The translations under genes were made by a program, and so were the position numbers. Below the pieces are notes generated by a model. That model was not told the origin of the DNA. It ran no database searches and was given only the letters and a program-made list of their open reading frames with translations. Positions 22,514 through 34,501 of a stretch of 64,000 nucleotides of DNA are shown here, in pieces. The stretch comes from Pleodorina starrii (lineage: Eukaryota; Chlorophyta; Chlorophyceae; Chlamydomonadales; Volvocaceae): contig BRXU01000009.1 in assembly GCA_030267565.1 (NCBI GenBank), positions 1,138,001 through 1,202,000 of the forward strand, in the 5' to 3' direction. How positions within the stretch are numbered: position 1 is the stretch's first letter; every line of letters starts with the position of its first letter.

Positions 22514-25500
22514 ATGTCAACCTTCGCGGCTAAGGTGGCTAGTGGGCTGTCGAGAGGCGGTGGGCCCCAGCAGCATCACCAGCAGGCGGGCCTTCAGCAC
22601 AATGGCGGAGCGAAGTCGAACCCAGTCCGGCAGACCGTTGGCTTCAGCGTCCCGAGCAGCAACAGTGGTGCTGACAGGCTCGGCTTTGTTGGCAACGTGC
22701 TCATTGGCTATAAGGTGGAGGTACAGGTAGGGACCGTTGTTCGGAAAGCAATCTGCGGGCGTTCCCAGGGCGTTCGTGCCGCGCTCAGGGCGAACAATGG
22801 CTGCTAAGAAGCCATACTTGCTCATGTTGGTAAGTTTCGTGCGCCTTACGCGGGCTGTGCAAACCCGCCACGCGCAGGTGGCGAGCGGCTTGGTTTACGA
22901 AGGCGTGTTCGGCTCGCTGCAAACTGACAGCACCGGTGCGTCCTTGGTTTTAAAGTATGCTAAGGTCGTGAAGGACCCGAAAGCAGCGGCTGACAAGACA
23001 GCTCTGGCGGAGAAGCCGGTGCCCGTCTTGACCATCCCAGTTAACGACATGGTGCAGCTTTTTGCGAAAGACGTGCGCTTGAGCCCCGAAGATTTGTCTG
23101 GAGCGGACCGCAGCGATGTTGGCTTCGAGACGGACGCGGCTATCTCAAGAGGCCGTGGCGGGTGAGCCGTTGGACATCGAAAAACACGGGTTGCTGCTGC
23201 CGCCTCCCCTTCCCTTGGGGCGGCCAGGAGATGCTCGGGAAAAGGGCCTCCCCGTTGCTTAAGTAGGGCGGGGGTCCTCAAGAGTCTTCCGTGTTGCCGA
23301 CCTGCCTGGGCCTCGTCGTGTGGGCGCAGGTGCGTGCGCGAGCTGCAGCGGTGGCAGCCCGATGAGGGCGAGGACTCGGCCTTCTTCAGCCTGGAGGCAA
23401 CGACCAACGCCAGCGCGGGCTGGGACCAGTTTGCGGTCAACCGCGACCGCTTCGGCGTGCAGACCACCTGGAGCGAGCACTTTTACACCACAAAGATTGA
23501 CCGCGAGAAGTGCGGGATTTCGGAGGCGGAGGCGCAGCGCCTGGCGCATGAGATTGAGAAGGGCATGAGCGCCGCCACCACCAACATCCACATGCTGGAG
23601 GAGCGCGGGGGAGAGCTGGCACCCGATGTGAGTCCAGGGGGGGGGACTGGCAGGGGCGCGGGGGGAGTGACATGGGCGCCACGAACACGCTCGATGAATC
23701 CAAGCTTGTGCATGCACCACTCGGCCCTTTCCCTCGCGCCCCTTGCACAGGTCGACGAAGAGGCGTTGTACGGCGCCGTCATCCGCCCAACCCCGCCGGC
23801 GCCCTACCAGCATCCGAACCACCACCAACAGCAGCAGCAGCAACAGCAGCAACATCAACAGCCGCAGCCGCAGCGTCAGCAGCAGCGATCCCGGGCGCCG
23901 CAGCAGTCTGCCGCCGACCGTGTTTCGGCCTGGGGCCGGGCTGGCTCGGGCGTTGCGGCGGTAGCTGGCGGCCTGACGGCTGCACAGCAACAGCAGCAAC
24001 AGCAGCAACAGCAGCAACAGCAGCACCATCACCAACAGCAGCAGCGCGGCAGCGTGTCAGGTGAGTCTGTGGGTCGTCTGTGAGACTTGGAGGGAATCCA
24101 GGGGCTGAGGTAGCTGGTGGGAAGGCTGACAGCCGGGGATGGACGTGGGGATGTGGGGATGTATGGCGGGGTCTGGTGCACAGCAAGGGCGCTCCGTTTC
24201 CCTTTCGTTGCCGAAGCGGACCGACGTTTTCACAACGCAGCCTCCTCTCGCGTTGGTGCGCGGAAGCCTTGCCGAGTCGAGTCGACTCACTCACCGGTGT
24301 GCACCCATCGGTCGGCCCGCCCGCGCGTTCTGCACCCCGGCGTGGCTGTGCAGGCGGTGGTGCGCCGTCGGCCAGGTCTACGGCCGTCCCGGTTCCCGTG
24401 CCCTCTGCTCCGGCGTCGGCGGGCGGCGCGCCCCCCACTGCGGACGGCGGCAGCGGCAGCGCGGGTAGCAGCACTGCGGGAGCCACCGCGCCCATCGACA
24501 TCGACATCGACCCGCGGCGGGAGGTGAACAAAGTGCGCAGCTCCCTCACCACCTGGCCCAGGAAGGACCGCAGGTGCGGGTGCGGGTGCCGTGCATGTGA
24601 ATGTGTGGTAGGCGTGTGTGTGTGGGCGGGTGTGGGCAGGGTTGCGGCGTTCACGAAGAGAATGCATATGGGTTGGGCCATATGGGTTGACAGTGGCGCG
24701 TATAGTGCGAGGATGGTGTGGGCTGTGTAGCCGTCATGGATGCGTGGGCGAATGGCGTCTGGTTTTCTCTGCCTGCACACTTCCATTGCTCTGTGTTCTC
24801 CATCATCCCTGCACCCCCCTAGCCCCCGCCTCCTGGGCCCACCTGCTGCTGTGCCGTGTCCGCGCCGTCCTCTTGGTCGTCCGCAGCTCCCCTTACGGCA
24901 CCCCAAGGATGGGTCTGGGCATGTCTCGGTCGCCCGTGTTCGCCAGCCCGCTGGTGGCGGACCCCGTTTCCTTTTCGGCGCTGGACCTGGACCCCGGGGC
25001 CCCGCAGGTGCCAGTGGGCGGGCGGATGGGGGAGGGCGGGGCGGGGAGGGCGGGTGAGGGGGCGCTCTCGGGATGAGGGGTGGGGTGAAGTCCTGCGGGA
25101 GGAAGACCAAAGACCAGCTTGCGCGTGGGCTTGTTGACGGTTCGAGGCTGGAAGGCCCTCTGTGGCGCCTCTGTGGCGAATTAAGAGTGGACTGCGGAGG
25201 GAGGGAGGGAGACAGGGAGACAGGTAGGGAGGCAGGGAGAGGGGGAGGCAGGGAGGGAGGAGGGGGCACAACGCGAAGCTTCTGGGTTTGGGGGGAGGGC
25301 GTGTGCTGGCCGGCCCCCTTGGGAAGCGGTGGTGGTGATGTGCAGGTGGCTGCTGGATGTGAGACTCCTCGTCCCCCTGCCAGTCGCGTCACGCGTCCCG
25401 GTTGTTGTTGGGGTGTGTTGCCTTGTGTTGCTTTTCCGCTGGCGGCGCTCCAACCCAACCCAACATAACCTCAATCTCACTCCCGCAGCAGGTGAAGCTG

Positions 25501-27729
25501 GACCCGGAGGCTCAGGCCGAGTTCCTGCGCTTCAAGGAGGAGCAAATGAAGAAGCGCTCGGGACAGATGGGGTGCGTCTGGGTGATAATCCGTCCGGGTA
25601 CTGGCTGCTCGGGACTGGATTCCGGGGGGTCCGGGCGAGCGCTCGCCTTCCGTCTCCATTGGCGCATCTCGTGATCCCGCCCGGCTGATGTTTTTCGTAC
25701 CATCCGCCCGCTCTCTCCCTCTCTCCCTCCCCTGCACAGCACCGAGGCTGCCCTGGCCGACCTCAAGAAGGCCGCCACATCCAACCTAAAGGCGCCCGTC
25801 GGGAACGGCGCCGCCGCCGCACCCAGCGGCCCGGAGCCGACCGCTTCGGCCGCCGCGGCGCCAGCCGCAGCGGAGGCGCCAGCGGCGGCTGCAGCGGCAG
25901 CGCCCGCAGCTCCAGCCGCGGTCGCACCAGCGGCGGTGCCTGCCGTGGCCGCCGCGGCGCCGGCTGCGCCGGCTGCGGCTAGCAGCGCCGCTGCCACGCC
26001 CGCGCCGGCGGCAGCAGCTGCTGCTGCGGACGGCGTGGAGGCGCCCAAGCCGAAGCTGGTCTCGAAGCTCAACCCCAACGCCAAACCATTCTCACTCAAC
26101 ATCTATGCGAAGGAGTTTGTGCCGTCCTTCGCCGCCAAGCCCGCGGCTGCCGCGGCACCATCAGCGGCCGCGCCAGCGGAGGCGCCCGCTGCCGCCGCCG
26201 CGGCGCCGGCGCCGCCGGCAGCCACCATCAGCGCCGCCGCGCCAGCGGCGTCCAGCGCAGCCAGCGCGGCGCCGGCGGCTGCCGCCGCCGCTGCCGTGCC
26301 GGCGGCGCCGAGCGCCGCTGCCACCGGCGGCGCCCCCGTCGCCGCGGCCCCCAGCGCCGCCGCAACTGCGCCGCCGCCGGCGGCGGCGGCCCAGGCCGCC
26401 ACCAGCGCCCTATCCAGCGGCCAGGGAAGCTACATGCCAGGCGGCGGCACGCACGGTCTCACGGTGTACCACCACCACAGCAACAACAGCCACGGCCACA
26501 GCCACCACGGCCACGGGCCCTCCCAGCAGGGCCACTACGTCCACGCGGGTCAGGGCCCTATGCACGTGGCCCACGGCCACGGCGTGCACCACGAGCGCGG
26601 CGGCTACGGCGGCGGCGGTGGACCCATGGGTCGGGAGATGCGCCACGAGCACCACGGCGGCGGCGTCTACCACCGCGGCGGCGACTCGTACCGCTCCGGC
26701 GCCGACGGGATGGGCGGCGGAGGCGGAGGCGGAGGCTACCGCGGCGGTGGCGGCGGAGATCCCTTCCGTTCAGGCGGCGCCTCCGGCTCCGGCGACGGCT
26801 ACCACCACCAACACCAGCAGCAGCACCATCACCACCACCACAAGGGCGCCGGCGGCGGCGGCGGCGGCGCCGCCGCCGATCACCACATGGTCAAGGGCGG
26901 CGGCGCCGATTCTCACGGCCCCGGTGGGCCCGGCGGTCTCCACAAGGTCCCGCCGCCGCCGCCGCAGGGCCCCATGGCGGGTCCTGAGGGCCCTATGGGC
27001 GCCGTCATCGTCAACGGCGTTGCGCCGACCGCCATGGGCCCCCACGTGCTGAGCGCCATGACGCCGATGACCGCTGCCGGCATGGCCCCCATGGGTGCCT
27101 ACATCATGACCGCGGGGCCCGGTGGCTACATGACGTCCACCATGCCCCCCGGCACCGTCGCCATCCCCGCAGCCACCGGCGGCCAGCTCTCCATCATCGG
27201 ATACATGCAGCGCCCTGCCGGCGGCGGTCCCCCCATGGCGATGGCGGCGCCAGGCCTGGCCATGATGAGCGCACCCGGCATGGCGTCGCCGTACGGACAC
27301 CCCGTCGGGCCGTACATGACCGCAGCGCCGCCGGGCGGCATGCCGCCACCCAGCCCCACTGGCCGGCCGCAGTCCACGGGCTACTTTCAGCCCGCCGGCG
27401 CGTACCCGATGCTGGCGCCGGCGCACCCCGGCGGCCCGCACGCCCACGCGCACGCGCACGGCCACCCCGGCGGCCCCATGGGCGGCCAGCCGGGGGGCCC
27501 CATGGCGGGGCACCACCTGATGCAGGGCCCGGGAGGTCACGGGGGGCACGGGCACGGGGGACACGGCCCCGGCGGAGGCGGTCACATGGGCGGCCACATG
27601 CAGGACGGCCGCGGAGGCCCGGGAGGACCCATGGGAGGAGGAGGACCCAAGGGCGGCGGCCGACAGGGGGGTCGTCCGCCGCGCATGGAGCACGACCGGT
27701 CGGCGCCCGGGCCGCGCGACATGGACTGA
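22514..27729 (+). CDS. ATXN2: Ataxin-2 homologue (Lsm, LsmAD, PAM2)
   Basis: Ataxin-2/Pbp1 proteins bind RNA and poly(A)-binding protein and act in stress granules and mRNA stability. Exons: 22514-22726, 22878-23161, 23330-23627, 23751-24060, 24354-24573, 24887-25007, 25489-25571, 25740-27729; total 3519 nt, 1172 aa. The Lsm fold lies at about 55-165 (VGNVLIGYKVEVQ joined to VASGLVYEGVF). LsmAD lies at about 167-265 (GWDQFAVNRDRFGVQTTW, YTTKID). Two polyglutamine tracts follow near 280-300 and 335-355. A PAM2 motif, SKLNPNAKPFSLN, sits near residue 625 in a long Ala-rich region. The C-terminal third is Gly/His/Met/Pro-rich, likely disordered and phase-separating. The exon 7 acceptor is a tandem CAGCAG, so one extra Gln may be included. 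The protein matches the animal/fungal/plant ataxin-2 plan. Confidence 0.94.
23823..24050 (+). repeat. CAG repeats coding polyglutamine
   Basis: Two imperfect CAG/CAA runs, about 23823-23890 and 23985-24050, encode glutamine tracts with some His in the ataxin-2 homologue. CAA interruptions are frequent, a pattern that tends to limit repeat expansion. Confidence 0.9.
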
Positions 27730-28524
27730 GAAAATGAGAGCAGGAGGGGGAGGAGGAGGGGTCCTGGGGCGGGAGGGAGAAGGGGCACATGCGCCGGGGC
27801 TGAGCTAGGGAAAGAGGGATAGTTCCAGAATCTGTCGGCGCAGCTTGCCGGCCCCGGTAGAGAGGAAAGGGGCGGCTGCGTTTCGAGGAGAGGGCGGGGC
27901 ACGGGGGGAAAGCTTAGGGTCTGTACAGCTGTGAGGTGCACGAGGGCCGGTCCCTGCTGAGGTTGAGCGGAGGCCGTGTCTGTCTGTCTCCATCCCCACC
28001 TGGGCGCTTCGGCGCCACCCCGCCGGTCTGCGCCCAGTTAGTGTGCAGATCGCTAACCTGAGAAGCTCTGTGCAGGCAGGAGGGTAACGGGTAACGAGGG
28101 AAGAGGAGGGGAGGACAAGGCACTGATGGTAGCGGCGTGCTGGTTTGGGGCATTGGGGGGCTGCTGGACGGGATGCCGGAGGCGCGGGCGCACCTGAGCG
28201 GCCTGCCTGCCTGTTTGTCGTGTCTGTCTGTCTGCTCTGTCTGTCGATCGGATAGCGGAATGAGGTGGTCGATGTTGTCGAGTGCAAGCGGCTGCGCGCT
28301 GGCGCCTGGGGGCACAAGACGGCGCAATGGGGCGGTGCTGTGCTGTGCTGCGTCCGCCTCCCCGCGTTCCGATCGGATCCGATCCGGGCGAGGGAACCGA
28401 CCGCGGGCGATGCCCGGGTGAGGGAACGGACCGACAGACCGTCCGCTGGCGCAAGGCGCGGGCGCCAACGTGACATCATGTCGGTTGCGGTCGCAATGTC
28501 ATCGTTGTGTTTCTCGTTGTTGGT

Positions 28525-28529
28525 TGTAA
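28525..28529 (+). terminator. Ataxin-2 gene polyadenylation signal (TGTAA)
   Basis: TGTAA occurs in GGTTGTAAACTAG, about 800 bases after the stop codon, and no earlier copy was seen on this strand. The 3' UTR therefore probably spans 27730 to about 28545. Confidence 0.6.
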
Positions 28530-29383
28530 ACTAGTCGGCTCCCGTCCACTTGTGCGAAGCTGCCTGCCTGCCCCTGGTGGTGGGAAGTGTCGCGGTGTTC
28601 CGCCTGCGCAGCTCACAACTCGAGGAAACTGCCCAGAGAATGCTGTCAGACGCCAACAGCATCATCATCATCATCTACATCAAACAGAAGTGCCATGCAT
28701 ACCCGACCTGCAGAACGCGCGTGCCCGACGTTGAAAACGCACTGGAGCCGTCACGGCACTCTCGTCTCCAAACCACTGCTACTGCTACCGGCCGAATGCC
28801 GATGAAGTTATGAAGTCACTCGGTAGCATCCACATTACACCCCCGTGTGTGCTTCCACCCTTGCTCCAACTCACACTTACGGTACATGCTCGTCGTCGCT
28901 CTGCAATCAAGTCAGGAAGCCTACCCCTTACCCCCGCCAGATGGATGCGCCCGGCCAGTCTCTCCTTCCGGGTCGCGTCCGCAGCCAAAAAGCGCAGCCA
29001 AAGTTCCACATCGACACAGACCCACGGGTCATCGACACGCTCCCCAGAACGTGCGCGAGGTCAATTGACAGTACGGCCACCGGCGTCCCCCCGCTCCCCT
29101 GCTCGCCTACCAGAAGCCAAGTCCCCCTAAGCCCGCGCTTTCGCAGCGCGCCCTCCGCAATCTCTACACGTACAATCCCACCCGCAGACCTAAAACCCTA
29201 AGTCCCCATCAGCAAACCATGTCAATGTCAATGAGCCCGTGGGTGGGTGGGAGGGAGGGAGACGAAAACCGCAGAGGCGTGCTGCTTGCGTGCGCCGCCA
29301 CTCCACTCCTCCCTTCCCCCTCCCCATCTCACACCTCTCCTGCGCCTCCAGCCAGCCAGCCAGCCCAGCCCAGTCCTCGCCCC
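28530..29383. other. Convergent gap between ataxin-2 and bystin genes
   Basis: This stretch holds the probable bystin 3' UTR (up to the minus-strand TGTAA at 28835-28839) and about 300 bases of unassigned sequence with an ATC/ATG-rich stretch near 28660. No coding exon was recognised. Confidence 0.5.
28835..28839 (-). terminator. Possible bystin polyadenylation signal (TGTAA)
   Basis: TTACA in CCACATTACACCCC reads TGTAA on the bystin strand, about 545 bases past its stop codon. Confidence 0.5.
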
Positions 29384-32300
29384 TCAGTCTTCCAGCATGG
29401 GTACGGGCGGCATGTCCCGCACGTTCTCCACCACGTTGGCCCCCACCTTGCTCAACCCCGCGGCCCCCGGGTCCTGGATCGCCATGGGCGCCGCGCCCCC
29501 CGCCTGCCCCGCCGCGCCGCCCGCTCCCCGCCCCATGCCGTGATCCAGCTCCCGCACCACCTCCGGACTCACCTGCGAGCCAGTGGGCAGCGAGCCAGTG
29601 GGGGAGTGGTTAATGAGGCAGTGGGTCGAGTGGTTAATGAGGCAGTGGGCGAGTGGTAAATGAGGCAGTGGGTCGAGTGGTTAATGAGGCAGTGGGCGAG
29701 TGGTTAATGAGGCAGTGGTCGAGTGGTTAATGAGGCAGTGGGTCGAGTGGTTAATGAGGCAGTGGGTCGAGTGGTTAATGGGGCAGTGGGGGAGTGGTTA
29801 ATGGGGCAGTGGGCGAGTGGTTAATGGGGCAGTGGGCGAGTGGTTAATGAGGCAGTGGGTCGAGTGGTTAATGGGGCAGTGGGCGAGTGGTTAATGAGGC
29901 AGTGGGTCGAGTGGTTAATGAGGCAGTGGGGGAGTGGTTAATGGGGCAGTGGGCGAGTGGTTAATGAGGCAGTGGGCGAGTGGTTAATGGGGCAGTGGGC
30001 GAGTGGTTAATGAGGCAGTGGGCGAGTGGTTAATGAGGCAGTGGGCGAGTGGTTAATGAGGCAGTGGGGGAATGGTTAATGGGGCAGTGGGCCGAGTGGT
30101 TAATGAGGCAGTGGGCGAGTGGTTAATGGGGCAGTGGGCGAGTGGTTAATGAGGCAGTGGGCGAGTGGTTAATGAGGCAGTGGGTCGAGTGGTTAATGAG
30201 GCAGTGGGTCGAGTACCGTATTGCGGCAGTGGGTCGAGTATTGCGTTGCAATGTATGTAACCGTTGAAGGGCGTACGAACGGCCATACCCTACCCATACC
30301 CGCCCTCCCCTCCTTCCCCCCACCTTGTAGTGGTGCTGCTTGCTGCACAGCGCCCTCAGCGCCCGCAGATCGTCGGGTCGGATCTCGTGCTTGTACCGCT
30401 GCACGAAGCACAGCAGCGTCTGGTGCCACACCACCGGCATCTGCCGCTCGTCGTCGGCGAAGCGGACAAAGTGGTCCACCTAGCGGGGGAGGGGGAAGGG
30501 AGGGAGGGAGAGAGCGGCGGGAGAGGGCGCGCGGCAGGTTTAGGGCTTTTAAGGCAAGCCGCAGACATCAGATCAGATCAGGTCACTGCGTATTTTGCCG
30601 TACTGCGCGAGTCACACACACACCGGCCCACTCCAGGTGAACCGCAAGGCCCCCCGCCCAGAAGACGTACCGACCTCTCAGCCTGCCCGTAAGGAATCGC
30701 GCACGGCACTCCCTCCCTCCCTCCCTTCCTGGCCTCCTCCCGGCCCCGCCCCACCCACCAGCGCGTCAATGACCCTGTACGGCAGCGCGTACTTCTTGTC
30801 CAGCAGTACGCGCATGAAGAAGCTCGTCGTACCGCAGTACTCGAGCTGCGCCAGCCGCAGCAGCGCTGCCGCGCTGTGCAGCACAGGCAGCGAGGCGCGT
30901 TTGAGCACACTGGTCAGAATGACCGCCTCGCGCAAGGTGCAGGTGCGGGTCTGACACAGCGGCAGCAGGATGCCCTGCGACAGGTCGGCAAAACGGGTCC
31001 GTCGGTTGGTCGGTTAGGAGTTGGTTGGTTAGGAGTTGGTTGGTTCTGGGATGCGGGGCTCCTGGAGCAACAAGAATACAACCTTGCAACGGTTTTGCGA
31101 CAGATGCGGTGAGACAGACAACCCAATTGCTAATTACGACATAGCGCTCAGGCCACCCACAGCGGCCGTGTCCTTATCTGGCAACACAACACAGCCCCGG
31201 AAGCGGCGTGCCGCCCGACTGCCACCCGTCGTCCCAAACGGCCCCCCCCCCCCACACCTTGTAGAACGCCCCCGGCTTGTAGGTGGCCTTCCGCAGCGCC
31301 TGAAACAGCGCAAAGTGGAGGCGCTTGTGCTGCCGGATCTCCGCCCGCACGCGGGGCAGCAGCACCAGCGCCAGGAAGCGCTGCGCCAGGCGGGCGTTCA
31401 GATTGGACACAAACAGCCGCGTCGCCTGGTACACGGCATGCACACTCCAGGAGTCTTTAGAGGAGGAGGGGCAGGGGGTAATTAGGGGCAGGGGGGCAGC
31501 GAGAGAGAGAGGGTGAGGGCGGGAGGGAGGGCAGTCAGAGGGATAGCGGGGTGCCGCGAAGTTCAGGGACAGGCCGGGGAGACGAGAAAGCCCTGACTGG
31601 CCCTTACGGGTTGCCGTACACAAAAACACCCTGGCCCCACTCCCGCCTCCATCTTCTCTCCTCGCCCCCCCTCAACCTCCCTCCCTCCCTTCCTCCCTCC
31701 TCCCCCTCTCTTGCCTGGGTCAGTCAGGTAGAGCACGTCCTCCCAGTTGCGGAGGTTGGGGATGATCTTGAAGGCCTTGGGCACCTTGCCCGCAGTGTAC
31801 CGGGACAGCAGCTTGCCCACACCCCGGTACACCTCAACAACGCGGGGCTCCAGACCATCGGGCACCGGGCCGGGAGCAGAGTCCGGGTCGTCACTGCAGG
31901 GGAATCGGAGGTGGGGGTTGGGGTTGGGGTGTATCTGCCGGACAAGGCGGGCGGGCTCAGGGTTTTCGCTGTCCAGGGCGGCCATCCCCGACCGGGACCC
32001 GGCCACATGTGCGGTGTCGGTTGCGGCGCTGACATCCAATACCAAATGTTCAAATGAAGCTAAAGGTTAAATTACATCCGCCGATCTGCGAGATCAGCAT
32101 GTTACTCACCGCCACCGCCACCACCACTCATCACCACCACCCACACAACCATAATGCCATCCTAGAAGGGCCTGATGGTGGTGGTGGTGGACACCTGACC
32201 GAATACACGTGCTCCCTCCTTGCCTAGAGCCACGATCCCACCCCGCACCCACCGACCCAGCCACTGACCCACCGACCCCCCCAGCCACGCACCCGTCCTC

Positions 32301-34045
32301 CGCCAGCTGAGCCAGCCCCTGCTCCGCTTGCCGCTCCCTCAACCGGGACACAATGAGATCCGCCAAACTGGTCTGGCGGTAGGTGGCCGCCCCTGGAGCC
32401 AAAAAGGCCGCAAGGGCCCGCTCGTCCTCGGGGTCGACCTGCGGGCGGGGGAGTTGCGTATGTGTGTGTGTTGGGGGGGGCGGCGGGCTACCGGAAGGGC
32501 GCCTGATGACGGCGCGCGAAGTCGCTGGGGCTGTGGGCCCAGTGGTGGTGGTGGTGGTGGGGATGGTCAGGCGGAGCGGACCCTTCACTTGCCGCCACCG
32601 AGTGCGGACCGATTGGGCAGATTGGGCTGCTGCGGCCACTGCCGCGGTACTCAGCAGATGCCGGGACGGGCGGAAGCCGATGCCGGGGCGCCGCTCCGAT
32701 GGATGGCTGAATGGATACTCACTAACCCGCTAGAACCCATCTGGGGCCGCAAACCCTCCCTGGCCCTCGCCCCTGCGGCCCACGGACTCCCCCACTGCCC
32801 GGATCGATTACCTCCCAACGGAGGATTCTGTCCTCTCCATTAAACCCACCTCGACCTCCTCCTCCTCGTATTGCTCGTCCGCGTCGTTGCCATGCAGGCC
32901 CCCTCTCCCCCCATCCGAGTCGTCATCCGAGTCGTCGTCGGCCGCCGGTCCCTTGCCGCCCGGACCCCCGCCGCCAATCTTCTGGAGCGCGGCTCGCAGG
33001 GCCGCCTGCTCGGGACAACCCAACGGGGCAAAGACGTTTCAGGCCCGACGATTATCAACAACACAAATGGCGGAGCAACGGCGCCAACTCATCACCGAGA
33101 TTGAGGGCCGCCAACTCATCACCGAGAGTGAGGGCCGTGAGGCGGGAGGGTAAGCACAGCTGCAGAGACATCCAAACAGATGTCCCTTGGCTCCGCCAAG
33201 GGTTGCACGGAGCTGACGACGTGGGTTGGGGAGGCGTTGGATGATGCGGCAAATTGTAAATAAAAGGAGTCGAGCGAGCGCGACAACGCGACTTGCTGTG
33301 GCATCCAGCATCCATCAGGCCTGGCAAGCCGTACACTGGCCCTGTGGCGGGAGGCCGTACAACCGTTCCGGTTTGAGCCACAGCGACCCCTCCAGCAAGG
33401 CATGTCGGGAAATATAACCTTTGACCAGTCAGACGGTATTCTGCTGACGGGAGTGGGGCAATTACCTGTGGGTCCGCCGCCCGTTTCTGCTGCTGGCCAT
33501 CCTCGTCGTCGCCGTCGTCATCGTGGTCCAGGTCGAACAACTCCTCCGCGTCCAGCTCCTGCTGCTGCTCACGAGCCGCTTTAAGAATGCGACCGCTGAG
33601 CTTCACGTCCAAAAGCTGCAGCAGCAAGGGTGGGGGGGCGCAATGGAGGCCTGTCTCCACCGGCACGTATAGCGGCACAACGCACTGGCTGCATACGTGT
33701 AACAGTTGTCTGTCAAGTGCAAAGCAAACAGAGCACAATTGGCTGATTGACAAGGGGAAAACACCGGATGGCGACTAACGACCCGAACGCCTATCCGCGA
33801 ACTGACCTCCTCTTCTTCATCGTCCGCTCGACGCCTCTTCTTTTCAGCTCGAGGCTTTGTCTGCGTCGGGTCCCAGTGAACGGGTAAGCGCCAGTGTCCG
33901 CGCCGACAGCGACAGTTACCCGCCGGCGGCGGAATATTAACGACTTCTATGCACATACCCTGACGCCATAGCTCTCGGGGTCTTCTATTTGCTCATGTAG
34001 GGACTGGCTATGTTTTGGCTTGCGAACTCGGGCTTTCTTCGGCAT
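29384..34045 (-). CDS. BYSL: Bystin / Enp1, 40S ribosome biogenesis factor
   Basis: Bystin (yeast Enp1) is a nucleolar factor needed for pre-40S maturation and export. Exons: 33959-34045, 33807-33860, 33466-33615, 32850-33005, 32293-32438, 31715-31893, 31258-31454, 30759-30974, 30324-30479, 29384-29572; total 1530 nt, 509 aa (human 437, yeast 483). The N-terminus [15 protein letters not shown] is basic, then come acidic charged stretches typical of the family. The bystin domain begins near residue 245 and is strongly conserved: [56 protein letters not shown]. The intron between TDP and DSWSV starts with GC. The last intron (29573-30323) is mostly minisatellite. The gene is divergent from MED7. 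Confidence 0.96.
29577..30240. repeat. 23-bp minisatellite in the last bystin intron
   Basis: About 28 head-to-tail copies of a 22-24 base unit close to GAGTGGTTAATGAGGCAGTG plus GGC or GGTC. Variation is mainly AATGAGG versus AATGGGG and one inserted T. It fills nearly all of the 751-base intron and reaches within a few bases of the acceptor side of the last exon. Confidence 0.95.
31455..31714 (-). other. GC-AG intron in bystin
   Basis: The exon ends ACTGACCCAG and the intron starts GCAAGAG. The next exon opens AC TCC TGG, giving TDPDSWSV, which aligns with bystin (TEPEAWTA in animals). Exon phases agree only with this GC donor. Confidence 0.85.
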
Positions 34046-34501
34046 TCTTACGGCTATAATCGACTCTAGTAGGAATTTCTGTGTGTGAAAGCGGTTTGTA
34101 ATTATCAAGTAGTGCGTGAAGGAGTGTTGTTTGAAGACCATTATGGTTAATCGTTGGTCGTACGTGAACGAGCGCCGTAGACCTTGAGTCGCGACGTTTG
34201 GCGCGTGTCAAAAAACAGACGCGTACAACGACTGTATAGCAACTACTAGATAGGCACTCTCCGTAATTATGGAGCCTTAAGCATTTGCATAAAACACGTA
34301 CCGGTGTTTAACATAGAACTTCACGCGACCTTGCCCTGCGCATGCTGCCTAAAAAATAGGTAACCCACGAAAGATCAATAAAAAAATTGTGGACAACTGT
34401 GAAAAAACTGAACAGCGCTGATCTTTGTCAGCTGGGAAAGCGCCTCGACCAGCAGCGCACCCGCCGCGGCTGGCCCCGCCAGTGCCAGCGCTCCCCGGCG
34501 A
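34046..34501. promoter_or_regulatory. Shared upstream region of bystin and MED7
   Basis: This 456-base gap is notably AT-rich compared with the flanking genes and contains GCATTTGCATAAAAC near 34281-34296. Both divergent promoters must lie here. TATA-like assignment to either gene is uncertain. Confidence 0.5.

Noticed and set aside
23779..25458. 559-codon minus-strand open frame
   Set aside because: It is the mirror of ataxin-2 exons and introns. GC-rich coding DNA leaves the opposite strand open.
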